The notes: generated by a model from the sequence alone, not told the origin. A stretch of 64,000 nt of DNA from Buttiauxella gaviniae ATCC 51604 (GCF_001654835.1 NZ_LXEP01000004.1:181956-245955); one strand, 5' to 3'. Positions 18,779-28,556 are shown, numbered from the stretch's first letter. Numbers and translations: made by a program.

Positions 18779-19696
18779 ATGCGCGTTCGTTCTGGTCAGT
18801 TATTGCCGCTGGTTGCTGCATTATTTGCGTTGTACATCATCTGGGGCTCCACCTATTTTGCTATCGCCGTAGGCGTGAAAAGCTGGCCGCCATTTATGAT
18901 GGCTGGCGTGCGATTTATGGTTGCTGGTGTGTTGTTGATGAGCGTTTTATTACTACGGGGCCATAAGTTACCCGCCATGCGCCCAATGCTTAATGCCGCG
19001 TTAATTGGCGTGTTGTTGCTGGCCGTTGGCAATGGTTTTGTGACCGTCGCAGAACATCAGCATGTTCCCTCGGGTATTGCCGCAGTCATGGTCGCAACGG
19101 TTCCGCTCTTTACCTTGTGCTTTAGCCGACTGTTTGGCATTCAAACGCGCAAACTAGAATGGCTAGGCATCGCCATTGGCCTTGCCGGCATTGTGTTACT
19201 TAATAGCGGTGGAAACCTGAGTGGCAATCCCTGGGGCGCGTTGTTAATTCTGATTGGCTCCTTAAGTTGGGCGTTTGGTTCGGTATACGGGTCGCGTATT
19301 GAATTGCCAACCGGCTTGATGGCAGGCGCGGTTGAAATGCTTGCGGCAGGTGTCGTGTTGCTGGTCGCTTCCGCGTTAACCGGTGAACGCCTGACCGCAA
19401 TGCCTACACCAGCAGGTTTTATAGCGGTGGCTTATCTCTCACTATTTGGTTCTATTATTGCGATTAGCGCTTATATGTACCTGATTCGTAATGTAGCACC
19501 TGCGGTGGCAACCAGTTATGCCTACGTCAACCCAGTAGTGGCGGTGCTTTTGGGTACGGGTTTTGCCGGGGAAAGCTTGTCGCCGGTAGAATGGCTGGCG
19601 CTGGGGGTGATTATTTTTGCGGTGGTGCTGGTGACGCTGGGGAAATATCTGTTGCCCCCAAAGCCGGTAGTAACGGCGTGTGAAATAGAGAAGTGA
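18779..19696 (+). CDS. yedA: EamA/DMT family transporter YedA
   Basis: The 305-residue protein has ten hydrophobic segments arranged as two EamA repeats, typical of drug/metabolite transporters. FALYIIWGSTYFAIAVGVKS at the N-terminus is diagnostic of the YedA subgroup. The substrate is unknown. GAGAGGAAAC precedes the ATG. The stop is five bases from that of convergent vsr. Confidence 0.93.
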   Translation: MRVRSGQLLPLVAALFALYIIWGSTYFAIAVGVKSWPPFMMAGVRFMVAGVLLMSVLLLRGHKLPAMRPMLNAALIGVLLLAVGNGFVTVAEHQHVPSGIAAVMVATVPLFTLCFSRLFGIQTRKLEWLGIAIGLAGIVLLNSGGNLSGNPWGALLILIGSLSWAFGSVYGSRIELPTGLMAGAVEMLAAGVVLLVASALTGERLTAMPTPAGFIAVAYLSLFGSIIAISAYMYLIRNVAPAVATSYAYVNPVVAVLLGTGFAGESLSPVEWLALGVIIFAVVLVTLGKYLLPPKPVVTACEIEK

Positions 19697-19700
19697 TCTC

Positions 19701-20198
19701 TCATTCGGGTGGCGCTTGCCACCCGCTTTCATTTAATGCATGTATTCCCTGCGTATCAATTTTCGCGTGATTGCCACCACTACAGACCCACTCTTCAAGC
19801 CGTTCACAAAGCGCGCTATCACTGAGTTTTTCGCGCCCACGCAATGAGCATTCCCAGACTAAAAGCACCCGCCAACCTTCGTTCAATAAAAGCTGTATAT
19901 CTCGCTTATCGCGCTGCACATTTTTACCTATCTTCTCAAGCCAGAACTCGGTGCGGGTTGCCGGAACCTTGAACAGATAACAGTCATGGTGATGCCAGAA
20001 ACAGCCATGAGCAAAAATAACGCAGCGATACTCATCAATAACAAAATCGGGACGACCAGCAAGCGAGGCATCCTGCACGCGAAACGCAAAGCCACATTCG
20101 CTCAATAAACCAGACAACCGTTTTTCAATAGCAGTGTCACGCGTTGCAATGGCGCGCATGTTTTTGCTGCGAATCGCCTTACTATGCACATCAACCAT
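19701..20198 (-). CDS. vsr: Very short patch repair endonuclease Vsr
   Basis: Vsr nicks next to the T of T:G mismatches in Dcm sites (CTWGG), starting repair of deaminated 5-methylcytosine. The 165-residue protein shows the family core: RSKNMRAIATRDTAIEKRL, GRPDFVIDEYRCVIFAHGCF with the catalytic Asp, WHHHDCYLFKVPATRTEFW with zinc and stacking residues, and GWRVLLVWEC. In E. coli vsr overlaps the end of dcm; here about 1 kb and a reversed gene separate them, so it needs its own promoter. Confidence 0.97.
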   Translation of the reverse strand: MVDVHSKAIRSKNMRAIATRDTAIEKRLSGLLSECGFAFRVQDASLAGRPDFVIDEYRCVIFAHGCFWHHHDCYLFKVPATRTEFWLEKIGKNVQRDKRDIQLLLNEGWRVLLVWECSLRGREKLSDSALCERLEEWVCSGGNHAKIDTQGIHALNESGWQAPPE

Positions 20199-20643
20199 TA
20201 GCGGCTCTCTTACTCGTTATTAATATACTCAGACCAATATTAGCAACAACCACATAACATACGTTATAAAAAAGAAGGGCTCCGTTGCGAATAATTAAAA
20301 ATGATTTAATAGGGAAATTATTTTCGCTGCCAAAAATGAATATCTCTGAATTTAATTATGTATACTTTTGGACATTCCACGACAGCAACTATTCTCCTAA
20401 CATCATGTATCAACTAAAAATACACCAATTCCCGCTCATCATTTAGCCACTTTTGAAATAATTTCAACTTTGATCTGTAGAATTAAAATGGCAATCTATA
20501 TTCCGTAGCACCCATTATGAAGAAGAAAAACTCAAGTTGTTAACATCAGTTGCATTATTTTGTTGGCATGTAAAAGCTCTTCATTATATCAAATATTCTA
20601 ATTAACTTTTTATGCCCGGACTGGGCTTGTTTAAGACGATAAC
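20199..20643 (+). other. AT-rich spacer upstream of the secreted protein gene
   Basis: About 445 bases without a supported gene on either strand. It must contain the promoter of vsr on the minus strand and of the gene at 20644 on the plus strand. The base composition is far richer in A and T than the flanking vsr and dcm, consistent with acquired DNA. Confidence 0.5.
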
Positions 20644-21162
20644 ATGAAGCTATACAAAGCATTATTCATCCCAACTTTGTTGTTGAGTGGCGTATTCAGC
20701 ACATGGGCAGGGGAAGTGGAAAATAATATTACTCTGGATTATATGGCTCACTGGAATGAAGCCATTGATGGACAGGCCAATCCTATCTCACAGGCCGCAA
20801 TCCTCGATGCTGATATTGTGAAGAGTTGCAAAACTGTAGCGCCAAAGACTTATCGCAGTGCAATGGTCAATTTGTGGCAACATAAAACCGGCACTAAAAT
20901 GACAGAGACGGCATTTCTGTCCGAAGATTTACAACTATTTGACCGCCTGGCGACAATATCCTGCATTGAAGGTGCGAGCTATGAGCACAAAGGAAATGGC
21001 GAGCTGTTAGTTAAAACGCTAAGTGCACAGCTTCTGGATATGGATGTTAAAGATGGCAACGATGCCTTTGAGCAAATAAAAACGATGGAATTCCAGACTG
21101 GCATCGTGACCGCCAGATATGGAGTCAGCATTGAGAAACAGAGACAGAATCGCGCAAATTAA
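20644..21162 (+). CDS. Secreted protein of unknown function between dcm and vsr
   Basis: The 172-residue product has a signal peptide (MKLYKALFIPTLLLSGVFST, cleavage near WAG) and a mature acidic periplasmic domain of about 148 residues. Two cysteines (in KSCKT and ISCIE) could form a disulphide. I do not recognise the family. The gene is AT-richer than its neighbours, points opposite to dcm and vsr, and splits a pair that is normally fused head to tail, which suggests insertion. No strong ribosome binding site is visible before the ATG. Confidence 0.75.
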   Translation: MKLYKALFIPTLLLSGVFSTWAGEVENNITLDYMAHWNEAIDGQANPISQAAILDADIVKSCKTVAPKTYRSAMVNLWQHKTGTKMTETAFLSEDLQLFDRLATISCIEGASYEHKGNGELLVKTLSAQLLDMDVKDGNDAFEQIKTMEFQTGIVTARYGVSIEKQRQNRAN

Positions 21163-21218
21163 TTTTCGGTGCTTAAGAAATTTAGGGTCGTATTATTGCC
21201 ATATGACCCCAAAGTTAA

Positions 21219-22643
21219 TCACTTATTATAAGTGCGATTTTTAACCGCCAATTTTATTGTGCTCTCAAGCAGTTTAGCGACCGCAGCAAACGCAGGCACC
21301 ACCACTGAATTACCAAACTGTCGGTAAGCCTGAGTATCCGAAACCGGAATACGGAATGCATTGCCTTGAACCGCTTCAAAACCCATTAAACGCGCACATT
21401 CGCGGGGCGTTAAACGACGGGGGCGGTTAACCTGATTATCTGCGTTGTCAAAGTCCGCTTCCCCAAGAGATTTATCCCATCCCCGGTCGATAAGTATTTC
21501 AGCGCCATCTTTGTAATACCGGGCTGATAATGTGCGGGCCACACTTGCGGGGTTCTGGGGATCAACTAGTCCATAACCAAATCCATTACCCTTCGCCTGA
21601 TGTTTTTTGGCGTAATAATAAAGATACTTCCACAGCGTTGGCGTCAGAATATATTTACTATCGACAGAAGGTTCCAGTAATTCACCAAAGGTTGGGCGGC
21701 GTTGAGGATATAGCTCACTGAGTTTAGTTAATGTGAAATCTTTATGCAGATTGAGGTCGCGACGAAAACCTACCAGCACAATACGTTCACGGTGTTGTGG
21801 CAGGAAGTTTTTACCATCAATAATTTTTGGATCCCCCGCCCCCATTATTGCGGCATCAGCCACCTCATAACCCAGGTTATCGAGGGTTTCCATAATGATA
21901 CGGAAGGTGTTGCCTTTATCATGGCTTTTGAGGTTTTTAACGTTTTCGAGCACAAAAATTGCCGGACGTTTCGCATCAATAATGCGCGCGACATCGAAGA
22001 ACAATGTGCCCTGCGTTTCACAAGCAAACCCATGTGCTCGCCCTAATGCATTCTTCTTCGACACCCCAGCCAGAGAGAAAGGTTGGCATGGGAAACCCGC
22101 CAGCAAAACATCGTGATCGGGCATCGTTGCCTGAATATGTGCCGCAGCTTCTTCATCACTGACATCGTCACGATGGCTCAAAGTGACATCGCGGATATCC
22201 TGATTGAACTGATGATTCTCCGGGCTGCAATACCAGTTGGCTTTATAGGTACGCACCGCGTGCTTGTTCCACTCGCTGGTAAATACACATTCGCCGCCTA
22301 TTGCTTCGAAGCCGCTACGAATACCGCCAATCCCGGCAAATAAATCGACAAATTTAAATGCGTATTTCCCATGATGCGCTGGCAATGGCGGCAACATGTT
22401 TTGTAGCATTTCGCTTTCAGCAGGCGTCAAGGTACGCGGAGACGATTTACGGTTAAACCAGCGGTTTAACGATTCACGAGTCCAGTCACCACTCACCTGA
22501 CGCAAATGGTGCGCCACTGTCTTCTGGTCATAGATTTCCAGAATGTGGCTCACGAGTGCGTAGTCTTCTTCTAGTTGTTGCTGCTGCTGGCGGAGGGATT
22601 GTTGTGAGATTTGCACGGCAATAGTGTCGAAGTCGTTCATCAT
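21219..22643 (-). CDS. dcm: DNA cytosine methyltransferase Dcm
   Basis: Dcm methylates the internal cytosine of CCWGG. The 474-residue protein has the C5-methyltransferase motifs in order: motif [15 protein letters not shown], motif [13 protein letters not shown] with the catalytic Cys, motif VI ENVKNL, motif [17 protein letters not shown], then [13 protein letters not shown] and QFGNSVVVP. The N-terminal 90 residues are variable, as in the family. Two Met codons open the frame; either may start it. Confidence 0.98.
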   Translation of the reverse strand: MMNDFDTIAVQISQQSLRQQQQQLEEDYALVSHILEIYDQKTVAHHLRQVSGDWTRESLNRWFNRKSSPRTLTPAESEMLQNMLPPLPAHHGKYAFKFVDLFAGIGGIRSGFEAIGGECVFTSEWNKHAVRTYKANWYCSPENHQFNQDIRDVTLSHRDDVSDEEAAAHIQATMPDHDVLLAGFPCQPFSLAGVSKKNALGRAHGFACETQGTLFFDVARIIDAKRPAIFVLENVKNLKSHDKGNTFRIIMETLDNLGYEVADAAIMGAGDPKIIDGKNFLPQHRERIVLVGFRRDLNLHKDFTLTKLSELYPQRRPTFGELLEPSVDSKYILTPTLWKYLYYYAKKHQAKGNGFGYGLVDPQNPASVARTLSARYYKDGAEILIDRGWDKSLGEADFDNADNQVNRPRRLTPRECARLMGFEAVQGNAFRIPVSDTQAYRQFGNSVVVPAFAAVAKLLESTIKLAVKNRTYNK

Positions 22644-22707
22644 GAACCATAGCAGGGAAAATAGAGTGTCACTCTATCACTGATTTGACCCAGAGAGAAT
22701 CAGAACA

Positions 22708-22725
22708 GCCCGCAACAATGCGGGC
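22708..22725 (-). terminator. Possible terminator of yedJ
   Basis: GCCCGC and GCGGGC form a six-base stem 13 bases after the yedJ stop. The following T tract is weak on both strands, so termination is plausible but not strong. Confidence 0.35.
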
Positions 22726-22737
22726 ATCTATTTAATT

Positions 22738-23442
22738 TTAAGAGGGAATTTTTTGGGAAGAAAATTGATGCACAACGTCCTGCTCAATACCGCAGTAATC
22801 ACCTTTCAACTCAGCACAAAGTTTGGCCATGTAATTCACCAAGAAATCTGCATTAAGAAGAGCCAGCGCACGCCCTGCCTCGGTTTGCATGGTATCAGGT
22901 AATTTCAGTAACTTTTTCTGGAAGTGATCAAGGGCATAAGTGGCATCATCCAGCTCGCGATGGCATGCCAGTGGATCTTCGCTGTCAAACAGTGGTCGCC
23001 CTAACGCACCAGAAGTATAGAAAACCCTCGCAAGTCCTATTGCTCCTAAAGACTCCAGACGATCGGCATCTTGCACAATTTTCGCTTCAAGTGTTTGAGG
23101 TGCAATCCCGGCGCTAAAGCTATGAGCGCGCACAGCATGTGCAACGGCATCGTATAACGGATGCGGAAAGTCGGGAAAGTGAGCATCCAGAATACGTAAA
23201 GTCTCTTGAGCGGCCTGTGTGGAAGCAAGATGACGTTCAGGATGGTTCTTCGGCAAGTTGACAATATCATGGAAGTAACACGCGGTTAGGACCACCAGCC
23301 TATCGGCCTCTGTGGTTTCCATGATCTGCTGCGATGTTTTCCATACACGACGAAAATGAGCCACATCATGGGCTTTATCGTCCTGCAACCAGTTGTGTTG
23401 CAAATACTCATCAAAACGTTCTTGCCAGTGGGCTATCGGCAT
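22738..23442 (-). CDS. yedJ: HD-domain hydrolase YedJ
   Basis: The 234-residue protein is an HD-superfamily phosphohydrolase like E. coli YedJ. The metal ligands are visible in [25 protein letters not shown] and [20 protein letters not shown]. The substrate is unknown. It follows dcm upstream on the same strand, as in E. coli. Confidence 0.93.
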   Translation of the reverse strand: MPIAHWQERFDEYLQHNWLQDDKAHDVAHFRRVWKTSQQIMETTEADRLVVLTACYFHDIVNLPKNHPERHLASTQAAQETLRILDAHFPDFPHPLYDAVAHAVRAHSFSAGIAPQTLEAKIVQDADRLESLGAIGLARVFYTSGALGRPLFDSEDPLACHRELDDATYALDHFQKKLLKLPDTMQTEAGRALALLNADFLVNYMAKLCAELKGDYCGIEQDVVHQFSSQKIPS

Positions 23443-23546
23443 ACGTACTCCTCACTTCGCAGCTGGACCCGGTACTTAATATGAGTACAAGATCACAAAA
23501 TAAGCAAGTAAAGCGCTGACAACAGACCACATTGGCACGGTTTTAT

Positions 23547-23795
23547 TCACCTGGCCCGCGTATACCAGGCCAAACCACCTAATAATGCAGCAACCGATCC
23601 CAGAACCAATAACCCCATTAAGGCGCCAAGCAACTTTCCACCGAGCGATCCCATATCGCCACCGGTTACGTCACTGACAACCCAAAAGTAACGTACCACA
23701 GCCCAAACCGTGTACAGGCAAAATCCATAAAACAACCACAGCGCCAATTTTCCGCCCGGAGTACGAGTCGGTTTTTCGTCCATAACCTCTGACAT
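23547..23795 (-). CDS. Small two-helix membrane protein, unknown
   Basis: The 82-residue protein has a hydrophilic N-terminus (MSEVMDEKPTRTPGGK), a first membrane helix at about residues 18-38 and a second, glycine-rich helix at about 55-76. The family is not recognised. The GC content and Gly-rich helices look like a true gene, and TTGAGGGACAT precedes the ATG. It is separated from yedJ by about 100 bases. Confidence 0.65.
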   Translation of the reverse strand: MSEVMDEKPTRTPGGKLALWLFYGFCLYTVWAVVRYFWVVSDVTGGDMGSLGGKLLGALMGLLVLGSVAALLGGLAWYTRAR

Positions 23796-24584
23796 ATGTC
23801 CCTCAATTAATTAGCTGATGTATTGCGATAGGTGGAGCATCTCCATGGGTGTGATTTTTATCACATTTTCATTGTTTTTTAACAGCATGAAGTAGCTGTT
23901 TTTAATCAGGATAATTCCTAAAATTGTAATATATCATGTCATTTCTCACCAAATTAACAACCCGCAAACATAAGGTCACTTATTGAACGATTTTATAAAT
24001 ATGTAATTTTAGACATTGTTAACTTAATATCCAGCCAGTTTTAAGCACAAACACCAAAACAACCCCCAAATGATTTAAAGCCCAGTAAAAACAACAACAA
24101 AAATCATGAATGCATTCAAAAATATTAGCTCTTAGTTTATCCGGTTAGATTAAATTAGAGATATAAGACAAAAAGACATTTTGGATTATAAAAATGCAGG
24201 CAATAAATATCGATAATAATACTAATTAGACTTCGAATACCTGCGGGCTCCCCTGTCAAATGCTCAGACTATAGATGCAGTCTGGCAACTCGCAACCCCC
24301 CTATCCCAGGATCTCCCCGGAACGTGCGTTCATATAGCTGATACATATATTTCTACTGCAAACATTGAGGGGTGAAATAATTTTATGGCTTCCCGCCCAA
24401 GCTGTGACCCGCGTCGTTGAAAGAAAAAGTGGTAAGTGTTTGAATAATGGCACAGAGATATAGGGTGCAACCCATCTCTCGGCGGTCCTGTTCTGGTCGC
24501 TACTATGTGCCCCACTAGTGCGGCATTTTCACAGTCACGGTATAGTAGTTTTCCGTTCAAGAGATGACTTTGCGAGCGAGTAAC
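23796..24584. other. Gene-poor AT-rich gap upstream of mtfA
   Basis: These 789 bases hold no gene I can support. The first 450 bases are very AT-rich. The last 300 become mixed and include a minus-strand frame of 76 codons with no ribosome binding site and no family likeness. In E. coli many genes lie between yedJ and mtfA; none is recognisable here. Confidence 0.5.
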
Positions 24585-25382
24585 ATGATTAAGTGGCCCT
24601 GGAAATCAAATGATTCATCCGCTGTCACGGTACTGCCGTGGGAGCAGGCTTTAGCCATTCCGGTCCTGGGAACGCTCACGACTGCTGAGCAAAAAAAACT
24701 GGTCCTTCTGGCTGACCGGTTTTTACAGCAAAAACGGCTGGTGCCTTTGCAGGGGTTTGAGCTTGATGAACTAAAAAGCGCGCGGACTGCGTTACTGTTT
24801 TGTTTGCCAGTGCTTGAGCTTGGTATCGAATGGCTGGACGGTTTTCATGAAGTCCTCATCTACCCTGCTCCATTCGTAGTGGATGATGAATGGGAAGATG
24901 ACATTGGCCTGGTACATAACCAGCGCGTTGTTCAGTCTGGTCAAAGCTGGCAGCAAGGTCCCATCATTCTTAACTGGCTTGATGTGCAGGACTCATTTGA
25001 CGCTTCTGGCTTTAACCTGGTGTTCCACGAAGTTGCGCATAAACTGGATATGCGTAATGGCGATCGGGCCAGCGGCGTTCCGTTGATAGCGCTGCGCGAT
25101 GTTGCGGGCTGGGAACACGATCTCAAGGCGGCTATGGGTAACATCCAGGACGAAATTGATATGGTGGGAGAAAACGCCGCCAGTATTGATGCCTATGCGG
25201 CATCTGAACCGGCAGAATGTTTTGCCGTGCTCTCAGAGTATTTTTTCAGTGCCCCAGAGCTTTTGGCGCCTCGTTTCCCTTCACTTTATCAGCGTTTTTG
25301 CCAGTTTTATGGTCAGGACCCGTTATTACGGTTACGTGAGAGTGAAAACATCGAGTCATCCAATGGAAATACGGTGCATTAA
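24585..25382 (+). CDS. mtfA: DgsA (Mlc) titrating metallopeptidase MtfA
   Basis: MtfA binds the glucose repressor Mlc and so affects ptsG; it is also a zinc aminopeptidase. The 265-residue protein, the same length as E. coli MtfA, contains the gluzincin motif HEVAH ([13 protein letters not shown]) and the downstream Glu in [14 protein letters not shown] at 24585 is chosen over an in-frame ATG seven codons earlier. Confidence 0.96.
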   Translation: MIKWPWKSNDSSAVTVLPWEQALAIPVLGTLTTAEQKKLVLLADRFLQQKRLVPLQGFELDELKSARTALLFCLPVLELGIEWLDGFHEVLIYPAPFVVDDEWEDDIGLVHNQRVVQSGQSWQQGPIILNWLDVQDSFDASGFNLVFHEVAHKLDMRNGDRASGVPLIALRDVAGWEHDLKAAMGNIQDEIDMVGENAASIDAYAASEPAECFAVLSEYFFSAPELLAPRFPSLYQRFCQFYGQDPLLRLRESENIESSNGNTVH

Positions 25383-25435
25383 TTCAGCAAGCTGGGTTTA
25401 ATTTAATCACTTGAATCAATGTGTTATTTTTATCA

Positions 25436-25464
25436 TTGACTCTTTTGGAACGTGAAGCTACTAT
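25436..25464 (+). promoter_or_regulatory. Promoter of tRNA-Asn
   Basis: TTGACT (25436-25441) and TACTAT (25459-25464) are separated by 17 bases and followed by a GC-containing discriminator (GCCTCG), as in stable-RNA promoters. The tRNA begins 18 bases after the -10. Confidence 0.75.
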
Positions 25465-25482
25465 TTGCCTCGTTCAAACGAT

Positions 25483-25558
25483 TCCTCTGTAGTTCAGTCG
25501 GTAGAACGGCGGACTGTTAATCCGTATGTCACTGGTTCGAGTCCAGTCAGAGGAGCCA
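25483..25558 (+). tRNA. asn tRNA: tRNA-Asn (anticodon GTT)
   Basis: The 76-base sequence folds as a cloverleaf: acceptor TCCTCTG/CAGAGGA, D-arm GTTCAGTCGGTAGAAC, anticodon arm CGGACTGTTAATCCG with GTT, and T-arm ACTGGTTCGAGTCCAGT. The encoded 3' end is GCCA. It lies downstream of mtfA as in E. coli. Confidence 0.99.
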
Positions 25559-25566
25559 AATTCGAG

Positions 25567-25599
25567 AGCCCGCTTAAGGAAACTTAAGCGGGCTTTTTT
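25567..25599 (+). terminator. Terminator of tRNA-Asn
   Basis: AGCCCGCTTAA and TTAAGCGGGCT pair perfectly over 11 bases with loop GGAAAC and are followed by TTTTT. It stands nine bases after the tRNA. Confidence 0.95.
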
Positions 25600-25767
25600 G
25601 TTTTTGTGGGTTTTGATAATTATCTGGCAGCACTAACGGGCACATCCTGATGTACCTGTGTGCCAGGCTGATTGTGTTTTAAAAGACACCAGAGCAGTCA
25701 TGCAGATACTACCCTTTCACACTGCTCCCTTTAAAACTGGCTTAACCAGAATAGAGAGGACGACTCA

Positions 25768-26559
25768 ATGATCACGTTATGCAAAGCTTGCGGCACATCT
25801 TACGAGGCCAGCGGTTTCCATCCAGAACATTGCAAAATCTGCAAAGATGAACGCCAGTATCTGCCCGCAACGGGGCAGCAATGGGTCGATTGTGACAGCC
25901 TTTTTAGTTCACATACCAATTCGTGGAAACAACATGAAACCCACCTCTTCAGCATTCAAACCGTGCCTGAGTTTGCGATCGGTCAACGCGCTTTTCTTCT
26001 GAGAACGCCGGAAGGCAATATTCTGTGGGATTGCATTGCCACACTCGACGACGCAACAAAAATGCTGATTCATTCACTGGGCGGTCTCAAAGCTATCGCC
26101 ATATCGCATCCTCATTTCTACAGCACCATGCAGGATTGGGCCGCCGAGTTTGAAGCCCCGATTTACCTTCATGCCAGCGATAGCCAGTGGATCATGCGCG
26201 ACAGTCCATGGATTACACTTTGGGAAGGCGACACCCTCAAACTGGGCACAAACGTCACTGTATTGCGACTCGGTGGGCACTTCGCCGGCAGCAGCGTTCT
26301 GCACTGGGCACAAGACGAAGGAATGCTGCTTTGTGGGGACACCGTTCAAGTCACCCCTGGCGCGGATGCGGTCTCCTTCATGTGGAGCTACCCGAATATG
26401 CTACCGCTGCCAGCAGTGACGGTCGGCAACATCATCAGCCAGCTGAGCGGCGTGAAATTTTCGAAACTCTATGGCGCGTTTGAAGGAAAGGAGATCGCAA
26501 AAAATGCCGATGAGATAGTGCGCCGTTCAGGCGAAAAGTATATTGCCTGCCTCAGTTAA
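25768..26559 (+). CDS. Metallo-beta-lactamase-fold protein with N-terminal zinc-ribbon-like segment
   Basis: The 263-residue protein opens with four metal-binding-type residues (LCKACG, then HPEHCKICKD), a zinc-ribbon-like start. The remainder is a metallo-beta-lactamase fold: SHPHFYSTM in the place of HxHxDH, LGGHFAGSS and LLCGDTVQV. The first motif is degenerate, lacking the usual Asp-His, so metal binding may differ from classical family members. The enzymatic role is unknown. GAGAGGACGACTC precedes the ATG. Confidence 0.85.
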   Translation: MITLCKACGTSYEASGFHPEHCKICKDERQYLPATGQQWVDCDSLFSSHTNSWKQHETHLFSIQTVPEFAIGQRAFLLRTPEGNILWDCIATLDDATKMLIHSLGGLKAIAISHPHFYSTMQDWAAEFEAPIYLHASDSQWIMRDSPWITLWEGDTLKLGTNVTVLRLGGHFAGSSVLHWAQDEGMLLCGDTVQVTPGADAVSFMWSYPNMLPLPAVTVGNIISQLSGVKFSKLYGAFEGKEIAKNADEIVRRSGEKYIACLS

Positions 26560-26565
26560 CGATGT

Positions 26566-26598
26566 AGCCAGATTCGAAAGCTGGTTTAAAACTCGTTG
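26566..26598. repeat. Direct repeat flanking the oxidoreductase gene, left copy
   Basis: AGCCAGATTCGAAAGCTGG followed by TTTAAAACTCGTTGTT is repeated, with a few changes, at 27792-27823. It starts seven bases after the stop of the metallo-beta-lactamase gene. Confidence 0.6.
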
Positions 26599-26648
26599 TT
26601 GGGAAATTCATCGGGTGCTTATCGTTAAACCTGGCGGGCGATGCAGAG

Positions 26649-26680
26649 TCCGGAAATGAAGACTCACTTCCGGATTTTGT
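26649..26680 (+). terminator. Terminator-like hairpin after the MBL-fold gene
   Basis: TCCGGAA and TTCCGGA form a seven-base stem followed by TTTTGTT on the plus strand. It lies in the convergent space between the MBL-fold gene and the oxidoreductase gene. Confidence 0.55.
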
Positions 26681-26694
26681 TCCTGTGGGCAAAA

Positions 26695-27690
26695 CTAGAT
26701 TTCAAATGGGAATTTCATGCCCCATTCTTTACGCATATTATCCATGATTTTTAATACGGCGATTGTGTCTTGCGGTTTCATTACGTCACTTGCCGTTTTT
26801 CCCTGACGAATACAATCGTTGGTGTGCCTTAATTGATATTCAAAGCCATCGAAATCAAACGGGAAGTGATACTCTTTTTTATTGTCATTCTGGTAAACCG
26901 TAAATCCAGTTGCAGCATGAGGTGTGTCGATAACAATATAGCCATTCTTACATTGAATAACCGCTTGCTGGCGCGACAACGCTTCTACCGATGAGCTTAG
27001 CAAAGCAACTTGCCCTCTTTCATACTGCATATAGTAGAAACTTGACAGGTCGACGCCACCTTCTGATAACACGGCATTGGACACTACGCGTTCAGGCTTA
27101 TACCCCAGCAGCATGCAGGTAATACCGATGACATAAATACCCACATCATAGAGTGCGCCTCCAGCCAATTCAGGGTTTATTTTACGATCATTTCTGCTTC
27201 CCGGCGGGTTAATACCAAAATCTGCGGCGATATTCACTACATCGCCCAGTTGACCACTGTTTAAAATTTTATGTATTTCAGCATATGCTGGTAAGAATTT
27301 CGTCCAGAACGCTTCCATAATAAACAAGCCATTATCAGATGCTTGTTTAAATAAATGCTCAGCCTGGCTTACATCAATCGTGAAACTTTTTTCACATAAC
27401 ACATGTTTATTATTTTTTAGGCATAGCAAGCTATTTTCATAGTGCGAGTTGTGCGGTGTTGCGATATACACTGCATCTATATCAGCGCTCTGTGCCAGTT
27501 CCAGATAACTGCCAAACGCCCTCTTCGCACCATATTGCGTAGCAAAAGCCTCTGCATTTTCAATGGAACGTGATGCCACACCAACAAATTCGCACTCATC
27601 TGATAAGTAACCCAGCGTCCCGGCGAATTTTTTAGCAATCGTTCCTGTACCAATGATGCCCCAACGGATTTTTTTCATTTTAATGACCAT
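26695..27690 (-). CDS. Gfo/Idh/MocA family oxidoreductase
   Basis: The 331-residue protein has an N-terminal Rossmann fold (RWGIIGTGTIAKKFAG), the family EKSFTID segment with the conserved Lys in place of EKP, and a C-terminal beta-sheet domain. Relatives oxidise sugars, inositols or dihydrodiols with NAD(P). The substrate is unknown. The start may be MVIKMKK at 27690 or MKK at 27678. It is AT-richer than the flanking genes and bounded by imperfect direct repeats. Confidence 0.9.
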   Translation of the reverse strand: MVIKMKKIRWGIIGTGTIAKKFAGTLGYLSDECEFVGVASRSIENAEAFATQYGAKRAFGSYLELAQSADIDAVYIATPHNSHYENSLLCLKNNKHVLCEKSFTIDVSQAEHLFKQASDNGLFIMEAFWTKFLPAYAEIHKILNSGQLGDVVNIAADFGINPPGSRNDRKINPELAGGALYDVGIYVIGITCMLLGYKPERVVSNAVLSEGGVDLSSFYYMQYERGQVALLSSSVEALSRQQAVIQCKNGYIVIDTPHAATGFTVYQNDNKKEYHFPFDFDGFEYQLRHTNDCIRQGKTASDVMKPQDTIAVLKIMDNMRKEWGMKFPFEI

Positions 27691-27791
27691 TAACTGTTTT
27701 GATGTTGTAAAAAATAACGCCGAGCCACATCAGTTTCAACGAGTTATTCGAAAATCGGAATCACATAGCCAATCTGCATGACAAGGCGAAT

Positions 27792-27823
27792 AGCCAGATT
27801 CGCCTGACGGTTTAAAATTCGTT
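27792..27823. repeat. Direct repeat flanking the oxidoreductase gene, right copy
   Basis: AGCCAGATTCGCCTGACGG then TTTAAAATTCGTT matches 26566-26598 at all but a few positions. It lies 35 bases before the pseudouridine synthase start. Confidence 0.6.
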
Positions 27824-27857
27824 ATCATCCGCTCCCACTCACCCTCCAGGCAGCCTG

Positions 27858-28556
27858 ATGTCTACGATTATCGATACCTTTATTGCCCCTGCGTGCCATG
27901 ACAAGATAGAGGTTCTCTATCAGGACGAGCATCTGGTGCTGATCAATAAGCCCAGCGGGTTGCTCAGTCTGTCGGGGAAAAACCCGCAAAACCTGGACTC
28001 GGTGCACCACCGGTTGGTGCAAATATTCCCTGGCTGCACGCTGGTCCATCGCCTTGATTTCGGCACTTCCGGGCTGATGGTGATTGCCCTTAATAAGGTT
28101 ATCAATGCAGCCCTTTGCCAGCAATTCAGCCAGCGTGCGGTGACCAAAATGTACAGCGCACTGCTCTGCGGGCATCTGAGCGAAAATCAAGGGGTGATAG
28201 ATGCGCCGATTGCCAAAGATCCGGCACTCTTCCCGCTGATGTCGATTTGTGCAATCAATGGCAAGCCTGCACGTTCCGGCTATCGCGTCATTGAACGCTT
28301 TTATCGCGAACTGGAAGATGGGACGCTACTGCCATTAACACGAGTTGAGCTAACCCCGGAAACAGGGCGTACTCATCAACTGCGCATCCACTGCCAGCAG
28401 TTGGGCCACCCGATTTTAGGCTGTGACCTGTATGGCGGACTTTTGCTACCAGGTACTGAACAGACTCCACGGCTGATGCTGCACGCCAGCGAACTGCATT
28501 TTGTTCATCCGGTTAGTGGGGAGTGGATTAGAGCGCGGAATGAGAGTTTGTTTTGA
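27858..28556 (+). CDS. RluA-family pseudouridine synthase
   Basis: The 232-residue protein has the catalytic HRLDFGTSGLMV motif with the nucleophilic Asp, an early INKPSGLLSLSG strand, and the C-terminal GRTHQLRIHCQQLGHP. These are the RluA-family motifs. It lacks an S4 domain. The target (rRNA or tRNA position) cannot be told from sequence alone. Confidence 0.92.
   Translation: MSTIIDTFIAPACHDKIEVLYQDEHLVLINKPSGLLSLSGKNPQNLDSVHHRLVQIFPGCTLVHRLDFGTSGLMVIALNKVINAALCQQFSQRAVTKMYSALLCGHLSENQGVIDAPIAKDPALFPLMSICAINGKPARSGYRVIERFYRELEDGTLLPLTRVELTPETGRTHQLRIHCQQLGHPILGCDLYGGLLLPGTEQTPRLMLHASELHFVHPVSGEWIRARNESLF

Noticed and set aside
24330..24560. 76-codon minus-strand frame upstream of mtfA
   Set aside because: No ribosome binding site, no hydrophobic or domain pattern, and no recognisable family; probably chance.
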